DNA from: Delphinus delphis
Taxonomy: Eukaryota; Chordata; Mammalia; Artiodactyla; Delphinidae
Reading direction: 5' to 3'
Assembly: GCF_949987515.2 (NCBI RefSeq)
Contig: NC_082689.1
Span: forward strand, 66,277,746 to 66,341,745
Length of the DNA: 64,000 nt
Of this stretch, positions 59,212 to 64,000 are shown piece by piece. The notes below the pieces were generated by a model. The model ran no database searches, was not told the origin of the DNA, and saw only the letters and a list, made by a program, of their open reading frames with translations. The position numbers were made by a program, and so were the translations under genes. How positions within the stretch are numbered: the stretch's first letter is position 1; the number at the start of each line of letters is the position of its first letter.

Positions 59212-61140
59212 CTGTTAGATGAAGATTGTCAGACTGGATACAAAATAAAACATCCATATTCAATATTGAATATGAAGTTACAGAAACATTAAAGGTAAAA
59301 CAATGAAAAAAGATATACCATGCAACCGCCATCTAAGTGAAAGCCACTGTAGATATAGTAATATCAGACAAAGTGAATTTAGGGCAATTACTAGAGATTA
59401 TTACTAGCAATTATTATGACTATTATTACTAGAAATTAAGGAGCCTATTTCATAATGATAAAAGGGTCTATCTACTACAAAAATGTAGCAATTATAAATT
59501 TTAGGTGCTAATAAATATCAAATAACCGAATAAAAATCAAAAAATATATAGCAGAAGTTAACAGGACTTAACAGTGAAACAAACAAATTCATAAATACAT
59601 TGGGAGATTTTTACATACACTTTTGGTAAATGATTGAAGAAACAGACAGAAGAAATCAATAAAGATGTATTCTGAATGAGAAGGCCAATAAACTTGATCT
59701 TTTAAACATATAAAACACTGCATCTAATAAATAAATAATGCATTTCATTTTCAACTACACATGAAACTTATGTTACATTTGATAGATGCTGAGCTGAAAA
59801 GCAATTCCTCTCAAATGTTAAATGGTTAAAATTATTCAGGGTATATTATCTGAATAAACAGAAATTAAATTGGAAGTCAAAACAAATATATCTACATATT
59901 CCTGAAGTATTGGAAATTTAGCGGTACTCTTCTAAACTTCCAATAAGATAAGACGAAATCACAATAGAACTTGAAAATATTTTTAACTGAATGGTAACAA
60001 AATAAAATATAACAAAATTTGTAGATGTTATTAAAGTCATGCTTAGAGAGAAATACATAGCCTAAATGCATTTACTAAAAAAAAAAATAAAGGCTACAAA
60101 TCAGTTTCAATAATTTAGAAAATAATGGAAAATAAAAATCATAGAAATAGAAGAAAGTAAGTTATAAATATAAATGCAAAAAAAAAAAAACCCAATGAAA
60201 TAAAAAGGATATACAGTAGAAAAGATGTCAAAAGCCAAAAGTTGGTTCTTTGAAAGATTGAATAATAAAAAGAAAAAAGTCACAAAATACCAATATCAAG
60301 AATCAAAAAAGGGTCATTAATACAGATTCTACAGACTGTAGAAGATAACAAAGTTATAAACAACTTTATGTGAATAAATTTGAAATTTCATTTGAAATGG
60401 ACAAATCCTTGAAAAATTTGTTAGAGAAACTGAAACAAGAAACAGCAAATCTGAATGGTTCTCTATTAAAGAAAAAAACTAAAAACTTGTACACAAAACC
60501 AACTCAGCCCCAGAAGCCTTCACTAGTAAATTATCCAAACAGTTAAGGGAAAATTAATACCAATCTTAATCTCTACCAGAGAACAAAAAGGTGAAAACCT
60601 TTTTCATCTTGTTTTAAGAGGTTAGCATAACTTTAAAATCAAAATCTAACCAGCACATTAAAAGAAAGAAAAATTACAAGCCAAACTCTTTCACAAAAAT
60701 AGATGTAAGAATATGAAACAAAATATGAAAAAAAAGAAACACAGCAATATATGAAATTGATAATGAAAGTGACCAAACTGAATTCAATTCCAGGAAAATA
60801 ATTAGATCTAACATTCTAAAATCAATGAATGTTATTTACTGCAATATAAAAATAAGGAGAAAAACAGTATGAATACCTAAATATAATACAATAAAAATTT
60901 AATAAAATTCAGTATTATAAGTGGTTTTAAAACTTCTTAGAAAATTAGGAACTGAAGGGATCCTCTTTAAGATGATAAAGGATAGCTATTTTAAAAACCT
61001 ACACCAAACAGCATACTTAATAGTGAATTATTAAAATCTTCCCCATACTCAGATCAAAAGTAAACAAGCTAACCATTATCATCATACCTCTTAAATGTTA
61101 TAATGGATGTCTAGTCAGTCCAGTAAGGAAAGAAAATGAA
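59040..61140 (+). mobile_element. fossil L1M ORF2 (right part)
   Basis: Ordered ORF2 landmarks: 'agattgtcagactggataca', 'aaaagatataccatgcaacc' and 'atatcagacaaagtgaattt' (endonuclease part), 'gtcatgcttagagagaaata', 'gccaaaagttggttctttga' and 'caccaaacagcatacttaat' (reverse-transcriptase part). It is full of stops and frameshifts. With 57070-57349 it forms one element split by the 5'UTR insertion. Confidence 0.8.
59173..59206. repeat. (TG)n microsatellite inside L1M
   Basis: 17 uninterrupted TG units, placed within the L1M sequence just before 'agattgtcagactgg'. Confidence 0.95.
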
Positions 61141-61149
61141 AATGATGGT

Positions 61150-61760
61150 AGAAGAATTGAAAAGAGCAGAAATCAATGGAACAGAAAACTGAAAAACTGT
61201 AGAGAAAATCAGTAAACCAAAAGTTAGTATTTTTGAATACATTAATAAAATTGAGGAAATCCCTAGATAAGCTAATCAAGAAAAAGAGATAAATTACAAA
61301 TTTTCAATATCAGAAATGAAAAAAGGGATATGACTAGAGAGGCCACAGACATTACAAGAATAAAAAGGGAGTGATTTGAATAATTTATGCAGTAAACGCA
61401 ATAACTTAGATGAGGAAATTCTTAGAAAAATGCAACTTATCAAAAGGAAAAAAAAAAGGAAAAAAATCTCAGTAGCCCCATATCTGTTAAAGAAATTAAT
61501 ATCTTTAAGTTAAAATTTTGCACAAGGAAGATTCAAGTTACAGATGGCTTTACTAGTGAATTCTATCAATATTTAAGTGAGAAATAATTCCACTCTTACA
61601 GAAATTCTTTCAGGAATGAATGAACACTTCCTAACTTGTTTTATGAAGACAGCATTATCCTGATACAAAAAATCTGACAAATTATCCAGAAAAAGCACTA
61701 AAAATAAGAGAGAGACATTAAGAGACATGGGAGAAAGATTTAGAAATTTCAACATGTAAT
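61150..61760 (+). mobile_element. second L1M ORF2 segment, overlapping region
   Basis: 'agcagaaatcaatggaacag', 'gagaaaatcagtaaaccaaa', 'gagataaattacaaattttc', 'acagatggctttactagtga', 'attctatcaatatttaagtg' and 'gaacacttcctaacttgttt' cover an ORF2 stretch already present at about 60200-60600. This is a separate L1 copy in the same orientation. Confidence 0.75.
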
Positions 61761-62171
61761 CTTCAAAAGTTCCAGATGGAGAGAATAGAAAAGTATGGGA
61801 TGAGAAAATATTTCTAATGCTAAAAGCTAAGAGTTTTCCTGAAATTGTCTTAATTAAAGATACTAATAAATATCTTCAAATTATATTAGCATAAATTCTA
61901 AGTCAGATTAATAAAAGTAATTTTATAATGATGCAAAAAATTAAAAACATCAAAAATAATTATAATATAAGCTAATGTATTAAAAATGTGGCTGACTAGT
62001 CATTTTCAGGAAAAGAAAAACTGAGTGAGTTTGCTATCTACAAACTTTGCTAACAGAATTCCTCATCTATTTCAAGAAGGAAATAGAACACAAAACGAAG
62101 AAGTAAGCAAAAGAAGCAAATTTAAAGAAAGAAATGAATTAACATCTAAATAAGTCTAAATAAGCACTGCC

Positions 62172-62491
62172 GGGCTTCCCTGGTGGCGCAGTGGTTGAGA
62201 ATCTGCCTGCTAATGCAGGGGACACGGGTTCGAGCCCTGGTCTGGGAGGATCCCACATGCCGCGGAGCAACTAGGCCCGTGAGCCACAACTACTGAGCCT
62301 GCGCGCCTGGAGCATGTGCTCCGCAACAAGAGAGACCACGATAGTGAGAGGCCCGCGCACCGCGATGAAGAGTGGCCCCCGCTTGCCACAACTAGAGAAA
62401 GCCCTCGCACAGAAACGAAGACCCCACACAGCAAAAATAAATAAATTAATTAATAAACTCCTACCCCCAACATCTAAAAAAAAAAAAAAAA
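62172..62491 (+). mobile_element. long-form CHR-type SINE
   Basis: 'gggcttccctggtggcgcag' head, a hybrid middle ('gagccacaactactgagcct', 'gtgagaggcccgcgcaccgc') and the extended 3' half ('cacaactagagaaagccctc', 'acgaagaccccacacagc') with A tail. TSD 'aagcactgcc' at 62162-62171 and 62492-62501. Confidence 0.93.
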
Positions 62492-62499
62492 AAGCACTG

Positions 62500-63110
62500 C
62501 CTACATAAATCCACAATAATAATACTGTTTAATTCATTGGGTGCCAGACAAGGTAGAATTAAAATAGTAGACAAAAATAACACAAGAAGTGAGCAATGAT
62601 ATGAAATCAGTCTTGGAACTTCATTGCTCCAGATAAGGGTGCAACTATTGATTATATTTCACTAATTAAGTGTACATGTTAAAATTTAAAAGTAATCACT
62701 TATAAAAAGAAATAAGGAAGAAGGAAGGAAGGAAGATAATGTGCATCTTCACAATAGTAGAGATGGGGGGAAAATGATGATAACAAAATTAATGCAAAAG
62801 AGGACAAAGCAAAGAAGGAAGAAACAAAGAAAAAAGCTTGAAAAATAGAAAGCACAAAATAGTGATAAAAATAAAATAAAATACATCTGTACCTAAAATA
62901 AATGTAAGTAGATTAAGATAGGCTATTAATAGAAAATATCAAATTGGGTTTTATAAAATAAAAGCTAGGTATATTCTTTTAAAAATATGTACTAAAAAGA
63001 TAAAAACACAGACACCTTTAAAAAAAAGAGATGGGAAAATGAGCTCTCTGTAAAATATTAGCAAAAAACTGGCAAGGTACCCTTATTACTATCAGCTTAA
63101 ATAGGTACAG
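62500..63110. other. unclassified A-rich noncoding sequence
   Basis: Includes a short (GGAA)n run near 62715-62735; otherwise nothing recognised, though it may be further old L1. Confidence 0.45.
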
Positions 63111-63119
63111 ATGTATCTG

Positions 63120-63320
63120 ATTTCACTGCTCATTCTACTGCTTGGAGCAATCAATCACTCCTCATTGCCAACAGAATAAATTCCAGACTCTTTAGCATAA
63201 CTTTCAAGCTTCTTCACCTTTGGCTACAACCCTCCTTTGGACAGTTAAGTTTATGTTTGATCTCTCAGCTCCTATCATAAAGCTGATATGTAGTAGACAC
63301 TCAAATATTTATTTAGTTCA
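63120..63320 (+). repeat. L2 LINE fragment
   Basis: 'ctcctcattgccaacagaat', 'aaattccagactctttagca', 'taactttcaagcttcttcac' and 'ctttggctacaaccctcctt' are typical of L2 upstream of its 3' end. Confidence 0.65.
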
Positions 63321-63342
63321 GATGAAATAAAAAAACTCACGA

Positions 63343-63623
63343 GGGACTTCCCTGGTGGCGCAGTGGTTAAGAATCCGCCTGCCAATGCAGGGGACACGGG
63401 CTTGAGCCCTGGTCCGGGAAGATCCAACATGCCGCGGAGCACTAATCCCATGCGCCACAACTACTGAAGCCTGTGTGCCTAGGTCCCGTGCTCCACAACA
63501 AGAGAAGCCACCACAATGAGAAGCCCGTGCACTGCAACGAAGACTAGCCCCCACTCACCGCAACTAGAGAAAGCCCACGTGCAGCAATGAAGACCCAACG
63601 CAGCCAAAAATAAATAAATAAAT
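63343..63623 (+). mobile_element. long-form tRNA SINE
   Basis: 'gggacttccctggtggcgca' through 'gcgccacaactactgaagcc' and 'accgcaactagagaaagccc' to 'aacgcagccaaaaataaata'. TSD 'aaaactcacga' at 63332-63342 and 63624-63634. Tail is (TAAA)n. Confidence 0.93.
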
Positions 63624-63857
63624 AAAACTCACGATTCATGCAAACATAACATTTACTTGCATAATGTCCTCTTCAACTTTTTCGTAGGTGTTTTTTCTTT
63701 TAAAAAAAGAGAGGAGAATCACATTTATATTGTGGATCTGACATATTGACAACCAAGCAAAATTTCTTTCACCCACACCTCTTCCTTCCCTCTTCCCCCA
63801 CTATTGCTGTACATATTAACAACAAAAGACTTTTTTTTCAGAGGATAATTCATGAAG

Positions 63858-63972
63858 CACCCCCTCCTATTTCTTATACTCCCTTCCTTTCCTCGACTTT
63901 CCCATTTTTCTTCCCTCGTCTTCCTTCTCCTCTCCCTTTTCATCCTCTCCCTTTTTTTCACTCCTCCCTTCT
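63858..63972. repeat. polypyrimidine tract
   Basis: More than 100 bases of nearly pure C/T with few purines ('ccctcgtcttccttctcctc'). Low-complexity; could adopt triplex DNA. Confidence 0.8.
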
Positions 63973-64000
63973 CTTTGTACATTGATCTGTATTATACCAG

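Overview
This window is nuclear DNA from a mammal, most likely a cetacean. The strongest evidence is fourteen copies of a tRNA-derived SINE with a head like 'gcttccctggtggcgcagtgg', a CpG-rich body and a tail starting 'gtaccgcaaaa'. This matches the CHR SINE family of whales, dolphins and hippos (recognised from memory, not from a search). An artiodactyl/cetacean-type L1, with its characteristic 5'UTR and 3'UTR, and the older placental repeats MIR, L2, MER5, MST/MLT LTRs and L1M agree with this. I see no complete protein-coding gene, no structural RNA gene and nothing bacterial or phage-like. The sequence is AT-rich, like an intron or gene desert.

Layout. 1-15.6 kb: mostly unclassified AT-rich sequence with worn MIR, L2, L1M and one MaLR LTR, plus a candidate minus-strand noncoding exon at 10.15-10.34 kb. 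15.6-23.3 kb: a young insertion cluster holding an ERV LTR split by a SINE, further SINEs (two sharing one target site), an L1 with a doubled 3' end, an MST LTR and a 5'-truncated L1. 23.3-34 kb: older repeats, an L1 ORF2/3'UTR fragment at 29.4-30.7 kb and three MER5-type hAT fossils. 34-42.3 kb: SINEs nested inside L1 and inside another SINE, an MLT1 LTR and a short L1 with clean target-site duplications. 42.3-56 kb: old repeats, a GC-rich unassigned patch near 47 kb and several reverse-oriented L1M pieces. 57-62 kb: a long fossil L1M split by the GC-rich 5'UTR of a younger, opposite-strand L1. 62-64 kb: two long-form SINEs and a pyrimidine-rich tract.

The elements do not form a pathway. They record layers of retrotransposition, and nested insertions give relative ages. 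The ends of most young insertions were placed from target-site duplications (TSDs) read directly in the sequence; edges of old repeats are approximate. I found no previously undescribed biological system. The observations most worth checking are two candidate exons, the isolated L1 5'UTR, and the tandem or doubled insertions.
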